64,000 nt of DNA from CAVOAK01 sp965217615 (GCA_965217615.1 CBDCIT010000014.1:234773-298772); one strand, 5' to 3'. Shown: positions 27,475-36,801, counted from the stretch's first letter. Notes: generated by a model from the letters alone, not told the origin. A program made the numbers and translations.

Positions 27475-27557
27475 ATTAAGCGTGTGCTGCATACACTACG
27501 GCAAAAATAGGTCGGCCTGCGGACCGGCGCAAGCTCGCACGGAAACTGGCGCCAGAC

Positions 27558-28427
27558 TTAGTGTGGGTCGAAGCCGAACAGGCGCTCCGGATTATCGACC
27601 AGAATGGCCCGCCGCCGCGCCTCGTCCGGCTCCCAAACCGCCAACAGGTCGAATAGGTCGCCGTCATTGGGCATCGGCCCGTCAAGCGCCGGATGCGGCC
27701 AGTCGGTGCCCCAAATGATGCGGTCCGGCCGCGCGGCGATCAGCGTCTGCGCGTAGGGAGCCACATCGTCGTACGGCGGATGCTCCTCCGATCCGCGGTA
27801 TGGTCCGGAGAGTTTTGCCCAGCATTTGCCGCTTCGCACCAACTCAACGAAGGCTTGAAAGCCCGGATGCTCAACACCGCTCGACGCGGGCATAAAGCCG
27901 ATATGGTCGATGACGATGTCCGTCGGCAATTGCTGCAATTGTGGACCGACTTCCACAAGGTCACGAGCGTCCATGAGAAACTGTAGATGCCAGCCAAGCC
28001 CGACGACGCGCGCGGCGAGCGCGGCCATAGCGTCGAGCGCGACCCCGCCAGTGAATTGCAGGTTGAAGCGTATGGCACGGACGCCGGCGGCATTTAGCGC
28101 CGAGAGCACCGCATCGCTGACCTCGGCCTCGACCGCAGCGACGCCGCGCAAGCGTTGGCCTGCCTCCGCCATCGCCGCCAACATGGCTCGATTGTCGGTG
28201 CCGTGCACGGAGGGCTGGACCAGAACACCGCGCTCGATCCCAAGCGCTTGGTGCATGGCGAACCACTGAGCGAGCGAGGCCTCGGGCGGCGTGTAACCCC
28301 GTTCCGCCACATAGGGAAACTGCTCGAGGGGTCCAAAAACGTGTGCATGTGCGTCGATCGCGCCCGGCGGAGCCGATGTCTTCGGCCTGCGGGCGTTTAG
28401 ATCTGGGCCTTGACAGGGCTTAGTCAT
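27558..28427 (-). CDS. Amidohydrolase-2 family hydrolase (LigI/PDC hydrolase-like)
   Basis: A 289-aa TIM-barrel hydrolase with the N-terminal AIDAHAHVFGPLEQFPYV (HxH), DIVIDHIGFMPAS, a central WAKLSGPYRGSEEHPPYDDV and the C-terminal IIWGTDWPHPALDGPMPNDG with the catalytic aspartate. These features fit the 2-pyrone-4,6-dicarboxylate lactonase-like branch of cog3618. The substrate may be a lactone or dicarboxylate; other ring-cleavage genes are not nearby, so this is only a family-level call. Confidence 0.87.
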   Translation of the reverse strand: MTKPCQGPDLNARRPKTSAPPGAIDAHAHVFGPLEQFPYVAERGYTPPEASLAQWFAMHQALGIERGVLVQPSVHGTDNRAMLAAMAEAGQRLRGVAAVEAEVSDAVLSALNAAGVRAIRFNLQFTGGVALDAMAALAARVVGLGWHLQFLMDARDLVEVGPQLQQLPTDIVIDHIGFMPASSGVEHPGFQAFVELVRSGKCWAKLSGPYRGSEEHPPYDDVAPYAQTLIAARPDRIIWGTDWPHPALDGPMPNDGDLFDLLAVWEPDEARRRAILVDNPERLFGFDPH

Positions 28428-28475
28428 ACTGGTTGCGGTCGTGCGTGGGTATTTGTTAGATCGGGCGCGACCATT

Positions 28476-29831
28476 TCAGGAGCCCGCCGGCAGCGCATCG
28501 ACTTCCGACGATAGTGCATCCTCCTTCGTGCTAAGCGTCAGCACGTGTGGCGGCACACGCCAATCCAGCGTGTTAAAGGCATCGCACTTTCCGCAGCGTG
28601 CCGTCCAAGCGCGGCCGGCAGCACCGCAACTACCGCATACCCAACCCTCGTCCGGCTCCGCGGCTACCGCCCGTGCAAGCCACTGCCTCACGCTCGCCTG
28701 ACCCGTATTCATCGACTCCTCGAGATCGGCCATCAGACGACACGCGCGGGCGGTTGGCGCGGTCTCGGCGGCGGTCGTCAGATGCTTGCGGGCCTCACCC
28801 CAAAGGCCTGCCGCAAGAGATGCCACGCCGAGCGCTATGTGGCTTTCAACATGATCGGGCGCGAGCTCGAGTAAGCGTTGCATGAGTTTGACATGCGCCA
28901 ATGCATCACTGCTGGGATCGAGCGTGCGGTAGGCTTCGGCAATCTCAGGACCAGGCTGCCGGCGCCACGCGTCCTCAAGCACGCGCGTGGCCCGTCGCAT
29001 TTGGCCATCTTCCGAAATCTGACGCGCGTAGAGAATCGCTGCCGGCACAAGCGCAGGATTGAGTTCGTAGGCTATTCGCGAGAACTCAAGCGCGCCGGCA
29101 ACGTCGCCGCGAGCGGCGGCATCCCGCCCGCGTTCCACCAAGATCGCCGCGCGGCGCTGGTTCGCCTCTACCTTTTCGATCGTCTTAAGCCGCACCGCTT
29201 CTTTCATCGTGTTGTCGGCGGCCGGCCAGTCGCTTGCCGCTGTCTGTAGGTCGAACAACTGCTCATGAACCCAGCCGGTCGCCGGCCGCAGGGAGTGCGC
29301 TTCATTCGCGAGCCGCAACGCCTCGCCGCTATCTTCGGCCTTAACTGCCTGCATCAGCAAACCGCGTACAGCAAGAAATGCGGTCTCGGGATTGCTGCGC
29401 ATGGCCTCGAAATATCGCTTGGCTGCAGCCTCATCGCCTCCGAGCTGTGCTGCCTGCGCTGTCAAAAGCATCGTCAATGGAGCGTCATCAAGCATCGCGT
29501 TCGCACGCCGCGCGTGGCGCATCGCCTCGCCGGCATCGCCTGCCGCAAGCGCGACCATGCCATGGGTCAACGCCTTGTAACCCCGCCGCTGACGGCTCGA
29601 CCGGGTGGCCTCGACGAGCTGACGCGGTGCACGCCGCATAAAACGCCAGATCCGATAAGCGAGCGCCACTACGATCACCAGCACCAGCAGCGCAAACGCA
29701 GGGAGCCAGAAGGACGTCTCGACGCGCCAGCCTTGCCAGTCGATCGTCACCACACCTGGCCGATCGGCAAGCCATATGGCGGCGGCGACCACGAGGGCAA
29801 TCTGCACGAGGATGACGAGGATACGGATCAT
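28476..29831 (-). CDS. hemY: HemY-like TPR membrane protein with C-terminal zinc ribbon
   Basis: A 451-aa protein: two N-terminal transmembrane helices (IRILVILVQIALVVAAAIWL and FWLPAFALLVLVIVVALAYR), then TPR repeats typical of the HemY_N family, as in alphaproteobacteria downstream of hemD. The C-terminus has two CxxC pairs (CGSCGAAGRAWTARCGKC), a zinc-ribbon-like motif. HemY is not protoporphyrinogen oxidase; it is a membrane TPR protein associated with porphyrin synthesis. The gene overlaps the mitofilin-like stop by four bases. Confidence 0.88.
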   Translation of the reverse strand: MIRILVILVQIALVVAAAIWLADRPGVVTIDWQGWRVETSFWLPAFALLVLVIVVALAYRIWRFMRRAPRQLVEATRSSRQRRGYKALTHGMVALAAGDAGEAMRHARRANAMLDDAPLTMLLTAQAAQLGGDEAAAKRYFEAMRSNPETAFLAVRGLLMQAVKAEDSGEALRLANEAHSLRPATGWVHEQLFDLQTAASDWPAADNTMKEAVRLKTIEKVEANQRRAAILVERGRDAAARGDVAGALEFSRIAYELNPALVPAAILYARQISEDGQMRRATRVLEDAWRRQPGPEIAEAYRTLDPSSDALAHVKLMQRLLELAPDHVESHIALGVASLAAGLWGEARKHLTTAAETAPTARACRLMADLEESMNTGQASVRQWLARAVAAEPDEGWVCGSCGAAGRAWTARCGKCDAFNTLDWRVPPHVLTLSTKEDALSSEVDALPAGS

Positions 29832-31216
29832 GGCGTCGCCGCACCGACGTTTGCGAGTACGTCCAAGGCATGCGCTGCCAGCGACGCCAACGCGGATTCT
29901 GCTGCTAGCCGCGCCTTGGCATTGGAAATCCAAGATTGGGCGGCCTCGCCTCGCGGCACTTCGGCCCCCTCCAATGCGGTAACGGCCGCTTCGAGATCGC
30001 CTCGTTCAACTGCCTGCTCACTGCGCGCGAGCGGCGACAGATCATCGCCTTTGTCGATCCGCCGAATGGTAACGAGTCCGGTCAGCCGGCTTCGAAGCCG
30101 AGGCCACCAGCCATCATCGGAGGAGCTGGTCTCCGCCGGTTGTGTCAGCTCTGGCAGAAGCGATCTGAAGCGAAGCCCGAGGTCGGCTACCGTCGGGATG
30201 CCATCTTCCGCCCACACGGCAAGTGGCGCCAACGCGCCAGCCACAATGAAATCATCGCCGGCGAGCGTCTGCACACGTTCGAGCGCAGAAGCGAAGGGTT
30301 CGCCAGTGCGGACCGCCGCGTCAAGCTGTCCGATCGCCAGAACAAGTGACGCGGCCGTTCCGCCTTCGCCTACCGGCGCGGCTTCAAGCGACGCCAACCG
30401 GGCGCTCCAAGCAGCAACCTCCGCACTCAATGCGACAACGCTGGCATTGACCGACCCTTGGTCAGCCACTTCGCCTTGGCCGGCGAGGTTTAGCTCCAGC
30501 ACCGCCAATCGATCGCCAAGCGTCGAAATGTCCGCCACAAGCCCCTCGATGGGACTGTCGGCGGTCGCAGACTGTTCAAGTGCGGCGATGCGATCATTCA
30601 GCGACGCCAACTCCGCTCCCGAAACCGCACTTTCAGTTCGCACCGTAAGCCCCTCGTAATTCCCCTCAAGGACGGAAATGCGGCGCTCAATTGTCGCAAG
30701 CTGGCTGTCAGCAGAATTCGTTGATGTTGAAGGGGATACCGCCCCGTCGCGCGCGGCGTCTGGAAACAAGACCGGGCCCCATCTCGGCTGAGTGAACACG
30801 GCGATAAGCGCTGCGCCCACCAGTGTCAGTGCAAGCCAGGCAACTTTTCGGTTCGGACGCATACTCTGCGTGCGTGCAGAACCTGTCGGACCCGCTGACG
30901 ACGGTGTCGGGTCCGGTGGCGACGGGGCCCGCGACTTAGCGGGCCGGGAAGACGGCTCCGCCGGCGGGGTCGACGACCTTACGGGCACCGGCGACGCATC
31001 GTCCGCAAGGTCAACCCCGTGTTCCGCCGCTACCTCGAGAATGGCCTGATGACGATTCCGCGGAATGGCGCCGCGCTCCTTCCAGCCTTGAACCGTACTT
31101 ACCGCGACGCCAAGGAGCGACGCGGTTGGCCGGATTCCACCGAAGCAGCCGATTACATGAGCAGCGTCCGGCAGTTCGGTTATGCGACGTCCTGGCGGCT
31201 CAATATCGTCTGTCAT
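29828..31216 (-). CDS. Mitofilin (Mic60)-like protein with N-terminal HTH
   Basis: A 462-aa protein. Residues about 15-70 (AHVIGCFGGIRPTASLLGVA, VSTVQGWKERGAIP) look like a helix-turn-helix; a Pro/Ser-rich linker and one transmembrane helix (WLALTLVGAALIAVF) follow. Then comes a coiled coil (TIERRISVLEGNYEGLTVR, SLNDRIAALEQSATA) and a C-terminal mitofilin domain (AVERGDLEAAVTALEGAEVP). Alphaproteobacterial Mic60 homologues shape intracytoplasmic membranes and sit beside hemD/hemY, as here. Start overlaps hemD by four bases (ATGA). The HTH at the N-terminus is the unusual part. Confidence 0.85.
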   Translation of the reverse strand: MTDDIEPPGRRITELPDAAHVIGCFGGIRPTASLLGVAVSTVQGWKERGAIPRNRHQAILEVAAEHGVDLADDASPVPVRSSTPPAEPSSRPAKSRAPSPPDPTPSSAGPTGSARTQSMRPNRKVAWLALTLVGAALIAVFTQPRWGPVLFPDAARDGAVSPSTSTNSADSQLATIERRISVLEGNYEGLTVRTESAVSGAELASLNDRIAALEQSATADSPIEGLVADISTLGDRLAVLELNLAGQGEVADQGSVNASVVALSAEVAAWSARLASLEAAPVGEGGTAASLVLAIGQLDAAVRTGEPFASALERVQTLAGDDFIVAGALAPLAVWAEDGIPTVADLGLRFRSLLPELTQPAETSSSDDGWWPRLRSRLTGLVTIRRIDKGDDLSPLARSEQAVERGDLEAAVTALEGAEVPRGEAAQSWISNAKARLAAESALASLAAHALDVLANVGAATP

Positions 31217-31953
31217 GGATTCGTATGCGCAAGCCGTCCATCAAAGGCGGAAAGCAGCGATTTCTGATCCGGTTCGGCAGCCACCGTAATGCGGCGCCAT
31301 GGCAGCGCGGCAAGCACGTCGGCAACAGCAGCACTTAAACAAATCGCCTCCACTCTCTCGCAAGTGTCGCAGAGGGCGGCAGCTATGGCGAGACTAACAA
31401 AGGTATCTGCCGTACGGGGAGAAAAAAACAGCCCGTAATCGAGCTGACTTGCTTGCAGTGCTTCGCGTAGCTGCTCGCCTAGATCGACTGCCGTCCTGGC
31501 GTCGTAGAGCGCGGATCTGTGAACCTCGTAACCGCACCGCCGGAGTTCCGCCGCTAATTCGCCGGAGATTGACTTGCCTGCTGCGTGTAGAAGCGCGCCT
31601 TGGGCCGGAGGCCACGTCGCTTTGACGAGAGCGGCCAAGTTCTCAACGCTGCCACTTGCACTGTCCACATCGTCAAAGCCGGCCGCGCTTGCAGCTGCCG
31701 CCGTCGCGTCTCCGACCGCAAAGACCTTATGGCTTCGTTGCTTGTTGATCCTCGCAAATGATCGAACGCCGTTTGCCGAGGTAAATAACAATCCCGCAGT
31801 ACTGCTCAGATCCAAAACGACGTCCTCAAGCGCGACAATTTCCAACATCGGCGCGATAAGGACCTTGACGCTGCGACTGCGAAGTTCGGCCGCCAGGAGC
31901 TGCGCGTCCTCAATTGGGCGCGTTATCAATACGGTTACTGGTCGGTCTCTCAT
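31213..31953 (-). CDS. hemD: Uroporphyrinogen-III synthase
   Basis: A 246-aa enzyme beginning MRDRPVTVLITRPIEDAQLL that cyclises hydroxymethylbilane to uroporphyrinogen III in the cytoplasm. Although divergent as usual for HemD, it keeps the two-domain pattern: LLFTSANGVRSFARINKQRS, KVFAVGDATAAAASAAGFDD, and LDYGLFFSPRTADTFVSLAI. It starts one base after hemC's stop codon, indicating a tight operon hemC-hemD-mitofilin-hemY. Confidence 0.88.
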   Translation of the reverse strand: MRDRPVTVLITRPIEDAQLLAAELRSRSVKVLIAPMLEIVALEDVVLDLSSTAGLLFTSANGVRSFARINKQRSHKVFAVGDATAAAASAAGFDDVDSASGSVENLAALVKATWPPAQGALLHAAGKSISGELAAELRRCGYEVHRSALYDARTAVDLGEQLREALQASQLDYGLFFSPRTADTFVSLAIAAALCDTCERVEAICLSAAVADVLAALPWRRITVAAEPDQKSLLSAFDGRLAHTNP

Positions 31954-31954
31954 C

Positions 31955-32893
31955 TTATTCCTGAATGAAGAAGTCCGGCCCAATCGCTGCCCGAAGTTCG
32001 TGACCCACGTCGGCAGCCATGGCAAGCGCATCGGAAGCGTCAGCCTGACGATTTGCCTGCCTGACCTCCGAGCCATCGGGTCGGGCAACGAGTGCACGCA
32101 AGCTGATACGCCCCCGCGCTACTTCCGCGAGGCCCGCGATCGGCGTCTGACAAGATCCATCAAGTGCGGCGAGAAAGGCACGCTCAACGGTGACACATAT
32201 GGCGCTGTCCTCATCGTTGATCGCTGCGAACACGTCGCGCGCACGCTCGTCATCGTCGCGAATTTCGACGCCGATAGCGCCCTGTGCGACCGCCGGCAGC
32301 ATGATCTCCGGCGATACCACCTGTGTTACGGCGCCCTCCATCCCAAGCCGTTTCAAACCGGCAAGGGCAAGAAGAGTGGCGTCGGCATGACCCGCCTTGA
32401 TCTTATCGATCCGTGTCCCGACGTTGCCGCGAAGCGGCACGATTTCTAGATCCGGGCGAAATGACAGGAGCTGGGCTTGGCGACGCAGCGACGCCGTGCC
32501 GACGACCGCGCCGTGCGGCAACGCCTCCAGCGCCACGACATCCTTGCCGATGAAAGCGTCGCGCGGATCCTCGCGCGCCAGCACGGCGCCAATGCAGAGG
32601 CCGTCGGGCAGCCGGGTTTCAAGATCCTTCATGGAGTGAACCGCGGCGTCGATCCGACCTTCCATCAACGCCTCTTCAATCTCCTTTGCAAAAAGGCCCT
32701 TACCACCGACTTCGGAAAGCCGACGATCGACAATTTTGTCCCCGGTTGTCGTAATCTCGACGACCTTGAGTTCAAGCGACGGATAAAGCGTGGCGAGACG
32801 GCCACATACCAACGAGGTCTGGGCGATCGCCAGCGGTGAAGCGCGCGTCCCGACGCGCAGGAGACCGTCTACATTCGATGCGTGCCCAACCAT
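31955..32893 (-). CDS. hemC: Porphobilinogen deaminase (hydroxymethylbilane synthase)
   Basis: A 312-aa enzyme that polymerises four porphobilinogens to hydroxymethylbilane. It has RVGTRASPLAIAQT at the start, VHSMKDLETRLP with the catalytic Asp (D90), GTASLRRQAQLL and RGNVGTRIDKI substrate-binding arginines, and C248 in LDGSCQTPIAG, which carries the dipyrromethane cofactor. The ATG at 32893 is preceded in frame by a TTG that is not needed. It is divergent from tsaD with 111 bases between starts. Confidence 0.96.
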   Translation of the reverse strand: MVGHASNVDGLLRVGTRASPLAIAQTSLVCGRLATLYPSLELKVVEITTTGDKIVDRRLSEVGGKGLFAKEIEEALMEGRIDAAVHSMKDLETRLPDGLCIGAVLAREDPRDAFIGKDVVALEALPHGAVVGTASLRRQAQLLSFRPDLEIVPLRGNVGTRIDKIKAGHADATLLALAGLKRLGMEGAVTQVVSPEIMLPAVAQGAIGVEIRDDDERARDVFAAINDEDSAICVTVERAFLAALDGSCQTPIAGLAEVARGRISLRALVARPDGSEVRQANRQADASDALAMAADVGHELRAAIGPDFFIQE

Positions 32894-33004
32894 AATCAAT
32901 CTCTACCGCGATCGAGAGGAGGACGGAAGCACTCGAAGGCGACCGGCGATGATCGATGGGCCTCGATTGCATGGACTGCGGCGGCGCGCTACAACGCGGC
33001 CGCC

Positions 33005-34048
33005 ATGCGAGTTCTCGGTATCGAAACCTCGTGCGATGAGACTGCCGCGGCCGTGGTCAGCGACGACCGTGCGATTCTGTCCAACATCGTCCTTTCACAA
33101 GTTGATGAGCACCGACCGTATTGTGGAGTCGTGCCGGAGATTGCCGCCCGCAGCCATTTGACTCATATCGACGGCCTGGTGGCCCGGGCAGTGGAGGAGG
33201 CGCGCATTGACTTCGCTGACTTGGACGGTGTCGCCGCGACCGGCGGGCCAGGCCTGATCAGCGGCATCATGGTCGGCATGATGACGGCCAAGGCAATTTC
33301 CCTGGTTCACGGAATACCACTTATCGCCGTCAATCATCTGGAAGGCCACGCGCTGACGCCGCGCCTCACTGAGGATATCGATTACCCTTACCTTCTGCTT
33401 CTCATATCGGGTGGCCACACACAGCTCCTGGCGATTGCCGACACCACCGATTATCACTGTTACGGAACGACAGTTGACGACGCGGCCGGCGAAGCGTTCG
33501 ATAAGACTGCGACACTGCTGGAACTCGGTTATCCTGGTGGGCCGGCGATCGAAAAGGCCGCGGATTATGGCGATCCTACTCGCTTCGATTTGCCCCGACC
33601 GATGAGGGGACGACCCGGTTGCGAATTTTCCTTCTCAGGTCTTAAGACCGCGGTCCGCCATAAGGTCGCGCGGCTACCAAACGGGTATATCAACGCGACG
33701 GACGCCGCCGACATTGCGGCCAGCTTCCAATCCGCGGTTGCCGACGTTCTTGCGGACCGCTGCGGCAATGCAATCGCACGGTTCCGCGACGAATATCCCG
33801 AAGGTCGATTCTTGGTACTGGCAGGCGGTGTCGCAGCGAACCAGCATCTCAGAACACGACTCGCCACGGTCGCGAACGACGCCGGTCTCGAATTTAACGC
33901 GCCGCCTACAGCGCTTTGCACAGACAATGCGGCTATGATCGCATGGGCGGGTATCGAGCGATTGCAGCGCGGTCTTTTCGACGAGCTTGATTTTGCCGTG
34001 CGTCCGCGCTGGCCACTCGAAGAACGTCGCACGATCCAAACTAGCTAA
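33005..34048 (+). CDS. tsaD: tRNA N6-adenosine threonylcarbamoyltransferase
   Basis: A 347-aa ASKHA-fold protein that installs t6A at position 37 of ANN-decoding tRNAs with TsaB and TsaE. It begins MRVLGIETSCDETAAAVV and keeps the metal histidines H111 and H115 in NHLEGHALTP, the ATP loop LLISGGHTQLL, and SFSGLKTAVRHK. The ATG at 33005 is chosen; the frame open to 32882 is not conserved. The gene leads an operon with two oxygenases, gpsA, YciI, EVE and Rieske genes. Confidence 0.96.
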   Translation: MRVLGIETSCDETAAAVVSDDRAILSNIVLSQVDEHRPYCGVVPEIAARSHLTHIDGLVARAVEEARIDFADLDGVAATGGPGLISGIMVGMMTAKAISLVHGIPLIAVNHLEGHALTPRLTEDIDYPYLLLLISGGHTQLLAIADTTDYHCYGTTVDDAAGEAFDKTATLLELGYPGGPAIEKAADYGDPTRFDLPRPMRGRPGCEFSFSGLKTAVRHKVARLPNGYINATDAADIAASFQSAVADVLADRCGNAIARFRDEYPEGRFLVLAGGVAANQHLRTRLATVANDAGLEFNAPPTALCTDNAAMIAWAGIERLQRGLFDELDFAVRPRWPLEERRTIQTS

Positions 34049-34070
34049 GCCGGGCAATACCGACGATCCA

Positions 34071-34730
34071 ATGGAAACGACATCGCAGCAAGCAGATGTA
34101 GAAGTTCGTGCATATTTCACGACACCGGTGGTTCTTGCCGAACTGGAGGATCCCGAACAACTCAACATGGATTTGCGCCAGACCATCCTCGCACGCAGGG
34201 CGGACGAGTCGGGTGGGTCGCACACGGCCAATGCCTGCTGGCGATCGGGCTGGGATTTTGCGTCCTGGGGCGGCGAGCCGGCAAAGCGCCTGCTCGAGTC
34301 GTTTGCGGCGATCAGCCACGACATGACTCAGATCCGGCCCGGTGAGAATTCAGCGCCATCGGAGGAAATTCAATGGAGTTTGAGTGCCCGCGCCGTTGTT
34401 AACCCGGATGGCGAAGCCGGCTTGCTGCACACCCATCCAAATTGCTTCTGGTCGGGAGTCTATTACGCCGACGACGGTGGTATTACGGACAATAGTTCGG
34501 TCGCTGGCGAGCTCGAGTTGCTCGATCCACGCGGGCCGACGCCAGTCATGTACAGTTCGACAGTCCGCATGAACGTCCCCGGTGGCGAGAATGCCGGCGG
34601 CTATCATCGAATTAGGCCGAAGAGTGGCTTGATGGTGATCTTTCCGTCTTGGCTGCCGCACGCAGTAACTCCCTATCGAGGCGCTGGCACCCGTGTCTCG
34701 ATCGCGATCAACCTGTTTGTTGGGACCTAG
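34071..34730 (+). CDS. 2OG-Fe(II) oxygenase family protein (first of two tandem copies)
   Basis: A 219-aa protein of the TIGR02466/PF13759 family of putative 2-oxoglutarate-dependent oxygenases. Candidate iron ligands are in LLHTHPNCFWSGVYYADDGG and in the C-terminal PSWLPHAVTPYRGAGTRVSI, where a following arginine would bind 2-oxoglutarate. N-terminal YFTTPVVLAELEDPEQLN matches the family. The role is unknown; relatives are suspected to hydroxylate amino acids or proteins. A paralogue follows 21 bases downstream, and the pair separates tsaD from gpsA. Confidence 0.85.
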   Translation: METTSQQADVEVRAYFTTPVVLAELEDPEQLNMDLRQTILARRADESGGSHTANACWRSGWDFASWGGEPAKRLLESFAAISHDMTQIRPGENSAPSEEIQWSLSARAVVNPDGEAGLLHTHPNCFWSGVYYADDGGITDNSSVAGELELLDPRGPTPVMYSSTVRMNVPGGENAGGYHRIRPKSGLMVIFPSWLPHAVTPYRGAGTRVSIAINLFVGT

Positions 34731-34751
34731 CTGCAAACGAAAGGACGAGCC

Positions 34752-35399
34752 ATGTCGACACCGCAGCTACAGATCCCCGCGAAGATCACGCTTCAGGGAT
34801 TTTTTGCGACGCCGGTAGCGGTCACCCGGCTTGCGGAAGCACCTGAAATCAATCCTGCGCTCAAGACACTGATTCTCGAACGCGCTAAGTCCTCACCCAG
34901 TACAAATCATTCCAACCGCGGTGGATGGCAGTCGACGTGGGATTTTCATGAATGGGGCGGAGAGTCAGGCGGCATTCTTCTCACCGCTGCGAAGCGCTTG
35001 GCCGAAAGCCTGACGTGCGATCGCATGGGCAGCGCGGTCACACCGGACTGGAAAATTAACAGCTGGGCCAACCTCAATCGCCGCGACAATGGTAATGAAT
35101 TTCACTTCCATCCCGGATGCCTCTGGTCCGGCACATACTACGTGGATGACGGAGGGGCGGGTGACGACGCGGCGTTGGGAGGAGAGTTTGAACTCCAGGA
35201 TCCGCGCGGCGCGGCGGCGATAATGTACGCACCGTCGCTGGCACCAAAGGTGCCTGGCGGACTGTCCACCGGCGCCTCGGAGATGATCCGGCCGGAAGCG
35301 GGTATGATGGTGCTCTTTCCCGCTTGGTTAAGTCACTCCGTGCGGCCTTACAAAGGCGATGGTGTGCGAATCTCGGTCGCATTGAACTTGAGCCTATAG
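34752..35399 (+). CDS. 2OG-Fe(II) oxygenase family protein (second tandem copy)
   Basis: A 215-aa paralogue of the preceding gene. It has FFATPVAVTRLAEAPEINPA near the N-terminus, the ligand segment NEFHFHPGCLWSGTYYVDDG and the C-terminal PAWLSHSVRPYKGDGVRISV. The ribosome site GAAAGGACG is good. Both copies keep the same putative iron and 2-oxoglutarate residues but differ elsewhere, so they are old duplicates that may have separate substrates. gpsA starts three bases after the stop. Confidence 0.85.
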   Translation: MSTPQLQIPAKITLQGFFATPVAVTRLAEAPEINPALKTLILERAKSSPSTNHSNRGGWQSTWDFHEWGGESGGILLTAAKRLAESLTCDRMGSAVTPDWKINSWANLNRRDNGNEFHFHPGCLWSGTYYVDDGGAGDDAALGGEFELQDPRGAAAIMYAPSLAPKVPGGLSTGASEMIRPEAGMMVLFPAWLSHSVRPYKGDGVRISVALNLSL

Positions 35400-35402
35400 G
35401 CG

Positions 35403-36404
35403 ATGGCGCGGCTGGGGATCATTGGCGGAGGATCGTGGGGAACGGCTCTTGCCTGCGTTGCCCGCCGCTCCGGCAGTGAGACCATTTTGTGGGCACGCGA
35501 GCCCGAAGTTGCGGACGCCATCAACGCAGGCCGCGGCAATCCGCTCTTTCTTCCTGGCGCCGAGCTTGAATCCGGCATCGCCGCAACGACCGATATTGCA
35601 GAGGCAGTCGAGGGCATCGATGCGGCATTCCTGGTGGCGCCGGCGCAGCACCTACGCGCCGTGGCATCCAGCATGGTCTCGTCCATATCCTCCGATGTAC
35701 CGGTCGTGATTTGTGCCAAAGGAATCGAACAAGAGAGCTGTGCGCTCATGTCGGAAGTGATTGCCGAAGAGTTGCCCCGGTCACCGATCGTCGTGCTGTC
35801 GGGTCCGACGTTCGCTGCGGAGGTTGTCGGCAATCTCCCGACTGCTGTGACACTTGCGACCGAACACGTACAGATTGGGGAGCAGATTGTTGCAGCGATC
35901 GGAACCCCACGATTTCGCCCTTACTTGTCGAGCGACCTGGTCGGAGCGCAAATCGGTGGCGCGCTCAAGAACGTTCTGGCAGTCGCTTGCGGCATCGTCG
36001 CTGGACGTCAGCTGGGAGATAACGCAAGAGCATCGTTGATGACTCGCGGACTTGTAGAGATGGTCAGGTTCGGAGTCGCGAAAGGCGGCCAACCGGAAAC
36101 GCTAATGGGACTTTCAGGGCTGGGCGACCTGACGCTTACTTGTACGGGGCCGCAATCCCGCAACATGTCGCTCGGAAAAGCGCTCGGCGAAGGACGCGAT
36201 CATGAGGAGATACTGGCGGCGCGCTCTGCAGTGACCGAAGGTGTATTTACCGCAGCAGCCGTGCGCGTTCTAGCCGAAAGGCTGGGTATTGAACTGCCAA
36301 TCTGCGCTGCCGTTGACGACGTCATCAATCGCGGTGCGGATCTGGACGAAACCATTGCCAGCCTGCTCGCTCGGCCGTTCACGAGCGACGGACTTTCGAG
36401 TTGA
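35403..36404 (+). CDS. gpsA: Glycerol-3-phosphate dehydrogenase [NAD(P)+]
   Basis: A 333-aa cytoplasmic enzyme making sn-glycerol 3-phosphate for phospholipid synthesis. The N-terminal GIIGGGSWGTALA is the dinucleotide loop. Further motifs are VVICAKGIEQES (substrate lysine), VLSGPTFAAEV, and GALKNVLAVACGIVAG with the catalytic lysine. The C-terminal domain has MGLSGLGDLTLTC. The length is standard. The tsaD-gpsA neighbourhood is widespread in alphaproteobacteria, here interrupted by the oxygenase pair. Confidence 0.95.
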   Translation: MARLGIIGGGSWGTALACVARRSGSETILWAREPEVADAINAGRGNPLFLPGAELESGIAATTDIAEAVEGIDAAFLVAPAQHLRAVASSMVSSISSDVPVVICAKGIEQESCALMSEVIAEELPRSPIVVLSGPTFAAEVVGNLPTAVTLATEHVQIGEQIVAAIGTPRFRPYLSSDLVGAQIGGALKNVLAVACGIVAGRQLGDNARASLMTRGLVEMVRFGVAKGGQPETLMGLSGLGDLTLTCTGPQSRNMSLGKALGEGRDHEEILAARSAVTEGVFTAAAVRVLAERLGIELPICAAVDDVINRGADLDETIASLLARPFTSDGLSS

Positions 36405-36498
36405 GAACTTGGCAGACGGCAGACTGGATTGACAGGTGATGTTCGCATAGTCTTCGCCCGTGGCAACAAATGCTTTGGAAGTCAGGAGCCATTCACAG

Positions 36499-36792
36499 AT
36501 GCTATTTGCGATTCATGCCCTCGATGCCCCGGCGAGCCTCGACAAACGCTTGGCGTTGCGGCCCAAACACCGTGAGTACCTTGCCGGCATCCGGGACCGC
36601 ACGGCATTTTCCGGGCCGCTTTTGGCTGACGACGGTGAGACCATGGTCGGCAGTTTGATGGTAATGGATTTTCCCGACCGCAGAGGCGTGGAAGCGTGGC
36701 TCGCAGACGAACCGTTTAACAGGGGCGGCCTGTTCGCGAGTGTCGCGATCTACGCCTACAATGGCGCGCCGGGCCCCTTCAAAACCGAATGA
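36499..36792 (+). CDS. YciI-family protein
   Basis: A 97-aa dimeric alpha/beta ferredoxin-like protein beginning MLFAIHALDAPASLDKRLAL. The pattern RPKHREYLAGIRDRTAFSGP with the His-Asp pair, then MVMDFPDRRGVEAWLADEPF and VAIYAYNGAPGPF, is that of the YciI family. No activity is firmly established. The ATG at 36499 with AGGAG about 10 nt upstream is preferred over the GTG at 36460. Confidence 0.9.
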   Translation: MLFAIHALDAPASLDKRLALRPKHREYLAGIRDRTAFSGPLLADDGETMVGSLMVMDFPDRRGVEAWLADEPFNRGGLFASVAIYAYNGAPGPFKTE

Positions 36793-36801
36793 GGACTGAT
36801 C

